64,000 nucleotides of DNA, taken from the NCBI RefSeq assembly GCF_014805685.1, contig NC_060887.1, forward strand, positions 17,390,463 through 17,454,462. Reading direction: 5' to 3'. The translations under genes and the position numbers were made by a program. The notes under the pieces were generated by a model. It ran no database searches, was not told where the DNA came from, and worked only from the letters and a program-made list of their open reading frames with translations. Source of the stretch: Silurus meridionalis (Eukaryota > Chordata > Actinopteri > Siluriformes > Siluridae). Positions 12,176 to 25,500 of the stretch are shown in pieces. How positions within the stretch are numbered: the stretch's first letter is position 1; each line of letters opens with the position of its first letter.

Positions 12176-15126
12176 AGCTCTAGTAATAAGGATGAGAAAA
12201 GAGATAGAGTGAGGGAAACTGGTGACAGAGTGTTGGAATTGTACCTCTAGTGTATAATAACATTAGTCTTCCGTCTTGGCCTGACTGAGCCTTTCTTCTG
12301 GATGTGACCCTGCATAAGCTTCATATTCCTTGTTATTTTTTTCCTCCTTTGTATTTTCTTGTGCAGTTCCCTCCAATAGAAACACACTCGTGCAATGCCT
12401 CAGTGGTGTCCCAAGTTTAGATTTCTCCTTGCAAACAGCGTTACATGCATGTCTTGGGACTGGCTGACACAGACAGCAGCCAGATTGGCTAACCCAGTGG
12501 CAGATTCCAAAGGATCCAAAGAGCCGTAGTTTATATTTAGTTCGAGATGGAAAGTTGAAAGACAAGAAGTATTGAGCTTCTCAAAGAATATCATGAAGTG
12601 TTCCAGAGCAGTATCTGTAGGACGTTCTGCTTTATTTTGGTGTGATGTATGCTTCACAATGAAGGTGCTTTTTGATGTGTTATTACCGCTAATATTTTAA
12701 TGTTAATGCATACAAGGCTGCTAATCAGATTTCCCTAACTACTGATATGATATGTTGAAGAAAACAGAATCATAAAATTGTTTTTATTTTAAAAATACAG
12801 AAATACATGAGTGAAAGCCATTCACATTCTGTATAGTGGATTTTTTTTTTTTTTTCAAATACCTTTTCAATTTAATGGCATTTTGGTATTTTGCCATATT
12901 TTGCAAAGGTTATGCTATGAAAGGTTCAATTGATTGCAGCCATCAACAAGAATATACAGTATGCTCCAATCAGATGACTTCAAAGACACCAAATTTTTTT
13001 TTACTGAGAGCAGCCAGTTATATATAGTTCTTTGGATTTCTCTTCAACTTGCCCCAGAACATGAATGGAGTCTATCACTTTCACCAGAAGAAAGTCAAGC
13101 ATCTGTCAAAATATGACTGACTTGTCTAGCTTACTTTATAGAAAAGAGGAAATGATGGATTATGAAAATGATTTCAAATAGCAAAGCTCAAATCACGCAT
13201 TTAATCAAAAGGGAATGTAAACGTTTTATACGTTTTCCATTATTTTGTTGGGATCTGTGCTGAATTATCATGTTATAATTTTTTGCCTATACAAATGTAT
13301 AATCCTCTTGACCTTCCCTTATTACCTTGGCTGGTCAGAGCTTTATTTCCTGTCATTTTCCCTCCAGACCTAGACCTCCATCACGCAGTGAGGCAGTTTC
13401 TTCATTCAAACAAAAATCACTAGTGCAATTCAAGCGCTTAATGGCTAGATACAATCCCCCTATCTCCCTCTATCTCTCTGCCCCTTTCCTTAAAATGCTG
13501 TCCCAGCACCCCCCCACTCCCACCCCCAAGCACAGGAGAAGAGCTCAGGAAATCTGTTATCAATTTGAGGAAAAAAGAGCATGGTTCCTTCCAAGATGTA
13601 AACGATAACAATACTTGCCTAGAGCTGTTTGAAGATGATGACAGCATTCTACGAAATATAAGCTGTGGTTCCTTCCAGGTTTTTTTTTTTTTTTTTTTTG
13701 GAAAGACCTGTCTGGAAAATTATTTCAGTATTTTCTTTTTGTGCTGCAGGTGAAAGGTGGATCTATATAAAGTCTATTTTTAACCTGGAGGTCCATGCCG
13801 TAGAGTATTATTTCCAGAAATAGGAAAAGCATGAAGAGGATTTAAAAAATGACTAGTGTGAGACTCTGTAGGAACCTTTTATCATTATACACTTCATAAT
13901 AAGGTTAATATAATAATGTTGGTAAATTCCGAAAGTTTTTTTATAAATTATATCAATATTTATCAAACATTTGTGTCAGTTTTCCCCCAGTGTTCCTGGC
14001 ATACAGGCTGAATCTACATGTGGGACACTTTGCTTGTAGACCTATTGTGACTCAAATCATCACACTATTTACAAGTTTTTACACACATTATGACCAGAAA
14101 TAAAAAATGTGTGAAATAGTAGGTATTTCTGTGGCATGCGGGTGCTGCTGGAGTGACAAAAAGACCATTTGAATCAGAAGAATGTGAGCAGCTCAGTTTC
14201 TGGGATCCACAGTCAGCTTGCTGCTTAAACCTTCTCTAGCACACGGACAGCAACTATATATCTAACCACCTGTTATCTTCCCAAGTCCACTAGCATTTGC
14301 AATTATTCATGGCAGATTAGCTACAGGCCAACTGAGACTCAAAACATTAATAAAACTACTGTTAACACTACTGTTCCATTCTGAACAGTCAAATGACTTG
14401 ATCCGAGGACGAGGAACTGGGAACAAGTTCCCCCAAAACCATGTGTGAAGCAATCATCTCACTCATCTTTCTCATCAGAAACACCACTGCTGTATTTTAG
14501 TCTGTTGGATATGTTTGTACGTAGATGAAAAAAGAATGAGCCAATAGATCCACCAGAGAGGATCATCTAGACATTATACAATTTTAAGGTCAAACTGGGT
14601 GGGTCAAAAATGAATCATGCATACAAGACAAAAAACATTAATTTGAGTAACAGACCAAGTTTGTTTACTTTGTTTCTTAGCTTATCAGTAATGATATCTG
14701 TTTACTGGAATGAAGTTTGGGAAGCTAATGGCTCTTAAATTTCAATGAACTTAAGAAATCTGATTTATAGCGTCCTACAACATGAAAATAAGGCGAACTA
14801 AAGTATATTTTATTGTGTGCATCAAGAACATTTATAATACTCCTAAATATTTGGCTGCTGAAACTTGCTGTTTGATGATCTGATGATCTGATCTGTTTGC
14901 CAACTGGTATGCTATTTTATGACTTTCTCATTACTTATACTGATACTATAACACATTTTTATAGAAAGGGGTTTTTTTTTGTTATTGAATTGAAAATGAA
15001 ATGAATTTTTCTATTAAAAACTGTTTTAAAAGTACACTTAAAAGTATTTAAGCTCCGAATTTAAGCTCATGTTAAATAGAAACAAAAATCTAGTGTTCTT
15101 TCTTCAATTACATTGTACGTTTAAAA

Positions 15127-15127
<1 letters not shown>

Positions 15128-15183
<56 letters not shown>

Positions 15184-15199
15184 TAATAATAATAATAAA
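15128..15199. repeat. (AAT)n microsatellite
   Basis: About 23 units with one C interruption at 15181. Confidence 0.95.
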
Positions 15200-15566
15200 T
15201 TGTATTTGTAGCCATTTCCTTTGGTAGACCCGAAGTGCTGCAGGATTTAACAAAGTACAACACACAAACAAATAAATTACCATAAATAAATATTTTTTTC
15301 TTTTTTAGGTTTTAGCAAAAACACTGCATATACATGCAACAGTAAATGTTGATAGCATGTCGAATGTGGTAATAACAACAATTAACATTAGTGGAATTAA
15401 CAAATTCTATGCCAGGGAGTGGAACCGAAAGCCATTTTTTCAGCCTGCATGAACATTTTTCTGCAGTGCAGAGGTAAGGAGAAAACTTTTAGAGCCAAGT
15501 TTTTCATAGAGAACAGAGTATTAGTGATTATGGGGATAGATTAGTTCTTAGGATTTCATTTCCTGC

Positions 15567-15595
15567 AGAGAGAGAGAGAGAGGAGAGAAAGAGAG

Positions 15596-15636
<41 letters not shown>
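15567..15636. repeat. (GA)n microsatellite
   Basis: Interrupted once near 15591-15599, then about 18 perfect units. Confidence 0.95.
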
Positions 15637-15640
<4 letters not shown>

Positions 15641-16017
15641 TGTTGATTGGCTAGATTTTGGTGTATGTGGTATGTGTATATTTAAAAAAAGAAAAAAAAC
15701 TTTATTTATTCATGCTAAAGCAATAGTTGTTTTATAGCATAACATCTGTATTCCCGACGGTACACATCTACATTCCTGAGATTATGCTATAAAGCAGACG
15801 TTTTCTCTTACATGAATAAATGACATTTATTCAAAATAATATTTGATAAGACCTGCAGGAAATTATTATATGCAACTTAAGTGTTTCCCAAGTGTTTAAA
15901 CTTGAGTGAAGTGTTGCTGCGGGAGAAGATTTCAAGAATTGTAATGGAATATTTGTGCTTTAATTTTATGTTGTTTAAGTGACGCATGAACATGGCCAGT
16001 ACTTCTGTGCAACCTCT

Positions 16018-16060
16018 AAGTGCGATTAATCATTTGCATGTAATATAAGCTTCATGCTGG
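16018..16060. promoter_or_regulatory. Homeodomain plus octamer cluster
   Basis: GCGATTAATCATTTGCATGT contains TGATTAAT (on the complement, ATTAATCA) beside a perfect octamer ATTTGCAT at 16032-16039, a spacing often seen in developmental enhancers. Confidence 0.3.
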
Positions 16061-16223
16061 TTTTGGGAAGCAACTTTTATGGTTGTTTTTACTGTCCCTC
16101 TGTTGCATACATTGACATGACCTTGCACAAGCAGTATTTAAAAACCAAGGGCACCCTGTAGTTATATCTAGTGCTCATGAGTGACGCGATTTAAGGAGTG
16201 CACTAGTGCATGGCAAGGAGATT

Positions 16224-16376
16224 TGAAGTCAAGTCAAGAAGCTTTTATTGTCATTTTAACCATATATAGCTGACGCAGTACACAGTGAGACATAAGGGAA
16301 ATGAGATAACATTTCTCCAGAACCCTGGTGTTACATAAAACCACATAGAGCTACAATACTAATACAAAATCGTGTA
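16224..16376 (+). repeat. Teleost dispersed repeat
   Basis: GAAGTCAAGTCAAGAAGCTT then TTATTGTCATTTTAACCATA and TATAGCTGACGCAGTACACA, ending in TACATAAAACCACATAGAGC. I recognise this motif chain as common in fish genomes; I cannot assign its class with certainty. Confidence 0.6.
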
Positions 16377-16899
16377 TTTTCTACTAGTTGTGTGCGGGGT
16401 AACCTCAGACACCTCTATTTTGCATGCCCAGATGTTCTCTACTGAGGCTGCTTAATGACGTATGCTGAAGAGAAAGATAGACACTATTCTTCCTAGTGTA
16501 CAAGCCTGAGGAAACCCCTTAGGATCAGTGACAGTGAAAAAGGCCAAGGTTGTGGCCAAATACTATATCTCCAATGCAACAAAACATGACTCTTAGCTCA
16601 TTCATCACACTCCAAGCACAAGATGTTCATAGCCAAAGCCATTTTCATGCTTTGTTTGAGTCTGTAACAAACGTTCTGAAGGCTTGCTTTTAATTTCTGT
16701 TAGATGTTTTCATATTCTGTCAATTTCTGGACAGGAAACCGCTATGACATCACAGCCAACTGTTTTCCTATCACTCAAAATGAAATACAGTGCATTGGAA
16801 AACCCTTAGTGTTTAATGACATTTTTATCATTTTAACATCAAAAACACCAGAATATGTTTCACTCAAACACAATTACAGATGAAGCTAGCGTGGAATGA

Positions 16900-17280
16900 T
16901 TTTTCGGTCTCATCAGAGTATAGCCCCATGCTGCTCCACGTATCATACACATTTCCAATGACATAGAGAGGATTGAGTTGGAAGCAGGATGAAGCTCATG
17001 GCTCCAGCATGGAGCAGAAATCACAGGCTTACGAGCCCTTGGGGTGCAGTTTTAGCCTGGCAGTGCGTTCAGGCAACACTTTAAAAACAAGTCTCATCCA
17101 ACTGTTTGAGAGTTCCATAGCCACGGAGATGCTTTATGAGAACTGGAGCAAACACATGCTCAGGCAGGGGAGGCACGCACATAAAGTGCCTGGCCTCGGA
17201 AATGAAAGACCTGTAATCCTGAAGATGCCTGCTTTTCAGTCTTTTTTTTCTCTTTCACTCTTTCAGTCTTGATTAATCTC
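16900..17280. promoter_or_regulatory. GC-richer non-repetitive patch
   Basis: Open for 99 codons on the plus strand without matching any protein I know, including any HDAC catalytic segment on the minus strand. The composition suggests a constrained non-coding element rather than a gene; support is weak. Confidence 0.2.
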
Positions 17281-19195
17281 AGGCTCTTTGTCTTTTTGTT
17301 GCCTTCTCTGTTGCCCTGCCTCTTTCTCCCTCTCACTTTCCTTCTTTATTTCTGTCACATTGTTTTTTAAGTCCTTTTTCCAGACAATCACTCTTTCTGC
17401 AGGTTGAAATATTGTGGCATGGTCAACTCCTCCCATAGGAGTTTTCCCCCTGGACTGCTGCTCTACTTCAGTATCACCTATCAGGCCAAGTCATCTGTTT
17501 GTGAGACAGAGCAGGTCTTCCCGTTCTTTGAAAGTGGCAGGGCGGCTCTCTGCATCTCTCCCCTTTCTCATTAAACATGAAAAGAGAGATCAATTTGACT
17601 AAGACTGAGATTACACATTTGATGGCACTGGCCAGCAATGCACGCAATGCACAGCCTGCTTGTGTGTGACTAGAAGAGGTTTAGAGACGTGTTTTTCCCT
17701 CCCTGGCTGCGTATAAGAGAAAAGTAGACTTCATAGTCCCAGGCTGGTTGCTCATAACACACTCACGTTTCCTGACAGACTTCTCGAGTACACAGCATGC
17801 AACTACCCGAAACCACAAACAGCCTTACATAATGGGTAGTGATAACCCAGTGAAAGCCTACACGTCCTCATCGGGCAGTTACCACTCGTTTATAATGCAG
17901 CTAAGATATATTATAGAGCTTGTGAGAAATCTGATGACAGTGTTTGCTCCATTGATGTAATGCCTGTGATCTGTCAGCTAAAGCAAAGCATGGATTATAG
18001 CCAGTCAATCAACCTCAGCCAGCATGGAACAGGCTGTGCAACTGGACAGCATGGTTTGTACATTTGGTGTGACAGTTTGCAGAAATAATGTCGACACACG
18101 AACCCCAGAGGTTCTGGGCAGGGGAATGGCTCCAGAATAAATGAGGCCGGTCCAGAGAGGAACTGTCACAATACACTCGATTTTCTCTTTATTCTAGCTT
18201 TTGGGTGGTCTTATTAATAATAGTCACATTAAGAAATAAAGAAACCAGTGTTTCCTTCAATTGCTGCCAGCAGCATCTTGACAGGCATGTCCACCAAGTA
18301 GAGATTAGTCATTAGCAAATGGAAAGTAAAGAGAAAGAGCACAACATGTAGTGCTGTTTCACTTACATGTCAGCGTACGCCCTGAAGAGTCGACAATGTT
18401 TTTAAGGGATGCTGAATTCTGCTGTCAGGACCTACTGCTTTTTATGTATTAAAATTGAACTTATTTTGTTTTATGAAGTTGCTGGAGCTTTGCCTTCAAA
18501 GACTTTGAGATGGTTTGCTTAATGAGCTTTTCAAAACAAAATGTATGTGTATGTAATTTTCTTCTTGTTGGTTGAGTTGCAGCACATATTTGAGGCTAAA
18601 AAAAAAGCATTTACAATTGCTTGTATGAACAAATTTCCAGAGCTCACAAGTTCAAATCCAATTGTGTCCACAAGTCACGGTACAAAACTGGCCAACTTCT
18701 TAAGGTGGGAGTGGTGCATATTTTCTCACTTCCTGTCTGTCAATCACAGCAACACTACCCAGAGCTTATGTATGCAGAAGAGGACAGATGTGACTTTCCT
18801 CTAAATGTGTTATGATGAGTGACTGTTCAGTTGTCTGACCTTACGTGTTTTAGAGGAAGCACGTGTTAAGCTTTACTCTCTTTGTCTGGTAGCTGTTGTA
18901 ACTGGGGGAGAGCCGGGTAGTGAGTAGAAATTAGCAGATGACCAATTTGGGGAGAAAGTGGTGTAAAATAATGTTTGGAATTAGGTTGCTAAACAGGTGT
19001 TTCACTGCATGACTGGTTAGATACAGGGGTGTGTGGGAGGGTTGTTTTGCATAAAGTAGTGTGAGAGATATAGTCTTGTAAGAGAATTATATAGTGTAAA
19101 TGTGTGGTAGATATATAGATGCTTTGAAAATGCAGTTTGGGAAATGTTTATACATACTGTATACATTAATGTATAATTTATGTATAATGTTTATT

Positions 19196-19200
<5 letters not shown>

Positions 19201-19240
<40 letters not shown>
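19201..19240. repeat. (TA)n microsatellite
   Basis: Twenty units, directly beside the inverted-end element at 19243. Confidence 0.95.
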
Positions 19241-19242
<2 letters not shown>

Positions 19243-19244
<2 letters not shown>

Positions 19245-19776
19245 GGGCCAATCAATCAATTAAAATATTTCATCGTGAATAATCGCATGATTGTCATGAA
19301 TAAACTCGTGATTAATCACAATTTCACAAAACATTTTGATCTGTTCTAAATGTACTTTAAATTAATACTCTTAATTAAAGTTTTTGATACTTTTAGCAAC
19401 ATGGGAATGGACTAATATAGATGCTTTATGCAAATGTATGTTTATTATTAGTGAAACCAAACCTCACACAATGTTCATGAAGACAAAATATTATTGTAAA
19501 CGTGTTAAAGTAATTATGGTGTAAATTATTGTAAATCATCAGGACACCAAACGGAGCTTTTTCTATGTTTCCACACGAACGTTTTTAATGTGAATTAAAT
19601 GTTCGTTGAGTTGATTGTTATAATTTTGCTGCTTTTATATTTATTTATTTGTATTTGTTTATAAAAAATGGTCAAACAGAAATACACGCTGCATTAAGTG
19701 CACATTAATACAATTAGTGCCATTAAAATGAATTAGCGTTATTAACGTGTTATTAACGTTAATATTGACAGCCATA
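19243..19776. mobile_element. Short DNA-transposon-like element with inverted ends
   Basis: Left end TAGGGCCAATCAATCAATTA and right end AACGTTAATATTGACAGCCATA are imperfect inverted copies. The inside is AT-rich, with ATTAATCAC, GTGATTAATC and TTATTAACGTG runs of a kind common in fish repeats reading AGGGCTGTCAATCGATTAA. No coding capacity. It abuts a (TA)n tract at 19201-19240. Confidence 0.6.
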
Positions 19777-21002
19777 ATATATAAATTGAATCTAATCTAA
19801 TCTTATATATATAAGATTCATCACACCATGAGCTATAAGTTGTTTGACCGAGTTCTGACTAAGCCTACCCTTTATAAAGTTTAAAGTTTGCTCGGTCTCT
19901 TTAGCCCAGGTTGTATATCAATTCCTTTAAGCTCACTTTATCTTATGTTCGCTTTTAGAGCCTGGGTGCTTTTCAAGTACACTTCAAAGCCCCACTCAGA
20001 AAGCCTGCAAAGCTAAGCTTTAAAGAGCTGCATATCTCCCCACAGACTGAATGAATGTGGGAAACAATGTCAGAAACAAGTCTTCATACCTTCGTACCTT
20101 ATACCACCAATGATTCTGGATTTGTTTTTAGGTTTTCCCTGATATAATGCATCTGAATCAAATAATAAGCACAAGTATCACGGGTGGTATAAAATGTAGC
20201 CGTATGACTATTTAATACCTGCCACAAAGAAATTCATTTCTAGATCATGTGTATTTGGTACTGACTGAAATTCAAAATAAAAATGTAAAAGCGAACAGAA
20301 GGATGAAGGAAAAAAATAACTTGTGGCAAAACCTGGCAACAACAGTGAACATTTTGAATGTCAAAATAAAGTCATTCGAAACTACCAAAAGTGTGTTTCT
20401 GACAAGAACAGAATTTCCATACAAATTCAACAGCAGCTAAAATCGGTTTATTCCAAATTGGTTCCTTCTTGGCCAGTACCAAATTTTTTAATGTTGTGTC
20501 AGTTTTAGTTTCAAGTAGCAGCAGTGACAAGCGTTGTGTTCTACCTGTTCTACATGTTATGCACTATAATGATTCTAGCTATGAGGAGCACCTCAGTGAT
20601 GCCTAGATGTGATGCAAGTCTACTTGGTTACATGATCTGAATGGAGTAAATCCTGTCATTTTTTAGATATTCAAAAACTCACAAGAACTATATGAAAAAT
20701 ATGCACTATGCTTTAAGTAATGTTCAAAAGCTTTGCATATTTCTTTATTTCTATTACTATTCTATATGTAAACAGAAATCTAATTCAGTAAAATGAGTAG
20801 TTTATGAAGTGTGCAGACATTTAAGTGCTAGTTTTAAGGTATTTAAAAAACTTATATAAAACACTGCATCCCAGGAACAGACTACATACTTATTCCCTGA
20901 TATATAAAAAAAAAACAACCATTGCAAGTTTGTCCAAAATTGTTAGTCACAAGATTTACTCAGTCCCTAGTGAAAGGAAACACTGATCACATGATGGAAA
21001 CA

Positions 21003-21008
21003 TTTATT
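21003..21008 (-). terminator. Candidate polyadenylation signal of hdac9b
   Basis: TTTATT on the plus strand, hence AATAAA on the transcribed strand, the only canonical hexamer in the 1.16 kb after the stop codon. Cleavage would fall near 20980-20990. Confidence 0.4.
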
Positions 21009-22164
21009 TTTAAAAAGACGGTAACAAAGCGAGATGGTGATCCATTTAAACAGCTACAAAGTGAAGGAGCTCTTACTGCTACTGGACAAAGGAAGAGATG
21101 AACAGGACACAGGCAGACATGTCCAGAATGCTTTACTTTTAAAGACATTATGGTGAGTCACATATAATAAACAAGTATTCCTTTATGTGGCAGCATTGTG
21201 GCACAGAATCTCACGCACATATTACTCCCACCGACGATTTTACATTGACAGGGCTAAACGTGTCAAAAGATTGGAAAGTTACAAGTAAGATGGCAGCTAT
21301 GGAAATATAAAAGTTATGTTTATCTGCCCACTTTGAGGAGAGAAATAAGCAACAATAAGGAATCGTACCTTGAAAAAAAGCAAGAAAGAGGGAAAGGACA
21401 TCAAACTCTTAATGGGTGGGTGAACACATTGCCTCAGTCCAAAGAGGAAGTAATTGGTTTCATTGTTTCCTTACTCTTTTTGCAATTTGCGCTGATAGTA
21501 AATCAGGGCTCATGACTGGCCTCTTGGACTTTGCAGAACTCTGAACCCGTCCTCTCCCAACATTCCTGTTCTCATGAATCACTCCGGTTCCTGGCTTCCA
21601 ACAGGCATTTCCTGCTCAGCCCTCGCTCTCACTGTGAGTGAGACGCCAAGCCGAGCACTGCTCTGGCCCCAGAGCATAACTTTTGATACAGACCCCTGGG
21701 AGAACCCAGGACACAGCAGGCTCTTCTAAAAGCTCTATTACACAGTAACAGGGAGGGTACTGATGCTATAGTTGTGCTCCTGTTGCCGTTTACACTGGAA
21801 ACAATAAATGAGGAAGATCATTCGAAATGAAAGCTATGCGATTTGTCAGGGAAATAAAAGTCAGTGATTATTCTACATGAGCTCTAGTGCTGCTCTGTTC
21901 CAGTGGGTGGATCGAAAGTAGAAAGGGCAAGTAATTACAATCCAAAAGTCTTCTTACAAACAGAGATGCTTTTTCAGCTTTGAAAAGATATACCAGTCTA
22001 GGTTTTTTCCTCCTTATTCCAATTATATACAGATCATTACAGCATACAATACAGAGATTACATCACAAGGTCACAAATGTCTACAGTCCAGAAGGGCTTA
22101 CGGTGGCATAACCTGGCATGAGTTATGAGTATGTGTGTGTACGTATATGTGCTCATGCCTGAGA
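21003..22164 (-). other. hdac9b: Probable hdac9b 3' UTR
   Basis: Stop codon to the first AATAAA on the minus strand. I found no AATAAA or ATTAAA closer. The stretch has a few higher-GC patches (for example 21540-21720, with a small hairpin at 21660-21675) and no reading frame I recognise. Length is about 1.16 kb if that signal is used. Confidence 0.45.
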
Positions 22165-22503
22165 TCAGTTCATAGCCTGTATCACTAGCCTTCCTTCAAC
22201 CTGGTGAAGGTAAGCACTCTTCTTCTCTGCAAGACTCTCTTTGGCATGTGTTTCATCATCACTGTCAGCTGGCTCCTGTTTGATTCTGATAACCCTTGCG
22301 TTAGCATCCATTTCTTCACCGAGCAAAATGGGACTGTGGATGCTGCTGTTGCTGCTCCTGCGGCTGGGGCTGCACTTGCGGATGACTCCAGAAGAGGGCG
22401 AGCTGTCCTCTTGCATGGCGTGATTGTGCGCATCCTCTTCCTCCTCTGACTCGTGCAGGTGCCCGTTCGGCTGCCTCAGCTGTTCGATGGGCTTGGAAAA
22501 CAG
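22165..22503 (-). CDS. hdac9b: hdac9b terminal coding exon with MITR-type ending
   Basis: Acceptor TGCTCTGCAG|CTG, then 112 codons and TGA at 22165-22167. Residues 505-616. [20 protein letters not shown] aligns with human [30 protein letters not shown] matches human MQEDRAPSSG, and [14 protein letters not shown] matches KVKEEPVDSDED. At AYLHQ|VEGR full-length HDAC9 would splice onward. Here the frame continues through CAG|GTTGAAGG into [11 protein letters not shown] and stops, just as human MITR ends MQQVIGKDLAPGFVIKVII. The GTTGAA donor is poor, which favours the short ending. Confidence 0.95.
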   Translation of the reverse strand: MFSKPIEQLRQPNGHLHESEEEEDAHNHAMQEDSSPSSGVIRKCSPSRRSSNSSIHSPILLGEEMDANARVIRIKQEPADSDDETHAKESLAEKKSAYLHQVEGRLVIQAMN

Positions 22504-25500
22504 CTGCAGAGCAGAAATAACAAAAGATTTCTGTCAGCCAAATTGGGACTAGAATTTTCACATTCTAGATATGTAAAACTTGGTGGCTTGCTTTCAGTAG
22601 AAATTGTATTTACTGTAACTGATGCAGTGAAGATGTTCAGAAGCAGACTCAAGAATGTGTCTGGAAGAAAGAGGTGAACTAGGCTTACTTCTTATCTTAA
22701 TACCAGCTCAGGTAAAAATAGCATCTGGGTCTGGGCATTAGTAAAATGCTTTTTATACCTCACTCTAAAGCCTATAAGCTCGTGTAAAAATTCCATCCTG
22801 GCTCATTCAAGTATGCGTAAACATTTCCAAAATGTCCTGCTTTTACTGTGGAGTCATTGATCATAATAAAGAGTAACGTAAATATGAGAGTTAAACAGAT
22901 TCACAGGAGTATTGCCTGGATTAATTTATTTCATATCCATAAAAAAAAAATCTATTTTTTGTATTTCCTGGGACTAAAAATATTTATGTATGTGACATCA
23001 AGTAACATGTTTCTGAGTAAATCATTGTAACTTGCATCACTTCATTCACATCATTCACATCATTCTGAAAGCAAATCAACATCCATGCTGTAGAGCACAG
23101 TGATTTGGCAAACCAAGTATCTGATTCGACGTTTATTCGACGTTTATTCGACGTTTTAAATTTGTTTTATTTCATTCCTTCAATTGAGCTCATAACAATA
23201 AAACTTCAGAAAAACAAGAGCTCTGTGATGGTTTTTAAAAGTTGCACTTGAAAGTTGCACTAGCCTTGATTTTCCCATCGCCCTTTCAGCAGTAACAGTG
23301 CAGATCAATCTATGGGCTCTACAAACAATGGGGCCTTTCAGTATGCTAGCCTCGCATGCTCAGCAGAATAGTTGCACTCGAACGGATGGCCAGGGTCACC
23401 ATTGCTAGTGCACAGAAATACAAACATTTCCTTAAGGGAACAAAAGTATGTATTCTTTCTACTTGAACTAACGCGTATTATAAAGCATGCTTGCATGTCA
23501 ACACCACAGACGCCCCTACGCTATGCTAAACACAGATACTGACTAGCATTTTAGCAATGAGAGCGTTCTTAAAAAGTGAAATATTATTGTGTTTTACTGT
23601 GCTGCAAATTCTATTTATACATTTGCCAAAATCAAATTAACAAATCGTGTGTTCCCTTGCTATCTTTTAAATAGCTTTAAATATATAGTGGTGCCTTGTA
23701 AGATCTAGTAACCTGCTCTAGAAGAACGGTTTCTAATAAGACACTAATTAAAATATATTAATATTTCTGATCTAAGCCTCTCGTGGTCTACTTTTAGTGG
23801 CTGTACCTTATTGATGTGGACCTGTTGCTGATACTGTTTCTGCTTCTCAAGGAAGTGTTGGTGTTGCTGCTGGATGACGAGCTGGGCTAGTATGCTCTGG
23901 GGCAGTGGTGCCGACTGGGTACGGTTGAGGGGCCGGTGACGTGGCAATTTGGGCCGCACACCACCTGAGGAACGCTCCGTCATGGCCAGAGGAGAGGGAG
24001 GGTGCACAGATCCTGCGCTCTGGCCTACAGACAACAGGATGAAGTGAACTGATTTATCATTTCTATTTTAGTTGTTTAAATCATGAGAGGTATTAAGTTG
24101 TATTAAAGTGCAGTAACTTCTTCAAAGCTCAGCTAATTGTGTATCTGTCATGTAGCTTAAACTATATTATACAATAACCACTTATAGGAATTAAGGTAAG
24201 TCTGCACCCATCAACCAGTCCATGGATTTTAAGGGTTTTTACCAGTGGAGAAGATCTTCTGTTGGCGAAGCTGCTCCTTTTGCAGTAGGTGCTGTAGAAG
24301 TGCTTGCTGGCTGCTGCTCACTTTACTCTCCATGCTAACTGGTAGAGGCACAGGGCCCAGGAGCTGAGCGGGCAAACCCTGCCTGACAGGCAGCACTCCA
24401 CTGCTCTCGACAGCCTGAGGGGAGGAAAGACAAAGATTACATCAGGCAGCCCCTCAGCCATTTGTGGTATAACCAAATTGAACATAACCACAGCCGAACG
24501 CTGTGCTTACTTTCAGTATTCTGTGATTTTTATATATAGTTCTTTGCGATGAATAAACTGCTTGTTTATTTTCTGTGCACTGCAGAAAACCCCTCTACTC
24601 CCATTTGTATGGTTAGATGGACTTAACCTTACACTTTTCCCAGGAATGATCACACAGACACAAAGTGAGGTTAAAGACTGAACATTATCTCGAGCTGCAC
24701 TTGATTATTCTGGCTTGGTCTCTTTAAACAGGAGTAATAGACGAGGTGACTGGGGAAGACTGGAGTGCAACTGACACCAGACACTTAAACACAATATTTA
24801 TCTAAGGCCTATAAAATCCCCCAAGGTCACGGGTCAGTACCCTAAGGCTACACATATCATCCAGACAGCCACTGATGGCTAGTCTTTCAACAGGCACCAC
24901 AATACACAGTTGAGCAGGGGCCCTAAATGACATTTCCCTTCATTTATCAGCCTAAACATTCACCTTACATTCAGAATCCTCTAGCAGACACGAAGTAGCA
25001 AAAATGTTAATCGCATGTGGGTAAAAATGAACTGTTCAACTGTGTCTCGAGGGGGGGAATACTACAAAAGGAAACCAAAGCAAAAGTTCATGTAGTAAGG
25101 TTGATAGACACAATGCAACTTTTTACAGCAAGATTCGAATCACAATGGTGGTGTTTTGATTAAAAAATATATGTCTGTGATACAGTTAGGCTACTAATTG
25201 TGTTGTATTTGTTGAAAGATTCAATGCACTGACATGTTTGGAAAGGACGTGTCAATACATATGGGACATCATCTAATCCCTGGATAAAAAGTGTGCAGCT
25301 AAACATGAACACATTTATGAAGGCCTGTTTGTTTGAATTCCCTCAAAGTAAGCAATTGAACCGATGTAAAGTATAATGGTAATGGTGCTCATTTAACTCA
25401 CATTAATGGGGGAGGAGGCAGCCGAGAGGCCCAGCGTGATGTTAGGCAGAGATGGTGATGTGTAGAGACTCAACACTGACACTGAACCTTCAGAGCCAAG

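Larger units (their letters stand above)
4561..15127. other. Non-coding downstream DNA
   Basis: Holds the patches listed above and an (ATT)n microsatellite at 10861-10904. Long homopolymer T runs occur at 12840-12855 and 13681-13700. Open frames are short and low in complexity. No gene recognised. Confidence 0.5.
16377..21002. other. Non-coding downstream DNA up to the hdac9b polyadenylation signal
   Basis: Contains the (TA)n tract at 19201-19240 and the inverted-end element after it. 18000-18140 is non-repetitive and GC-richer. I looked on the minus strand for HDAC catalytic motifs such as the HPEHAGRIQSIWSRL exon and recognised none. Confidence 0.5.

Noticed and set aside
16973..17272. Remnant of an HDAC catalytic exon
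   Set aside because: Neither strand shows the conserved HDAC motifs (for example a GHHAE-like or DWDVHHG-like run).
21660..21675. Hairpin GCTCTGG-CC-CCAGAGC in the 3' UTR
   Set aside because: Only seven pairs; such stems are common and nothing marks it as a regulatory structure.
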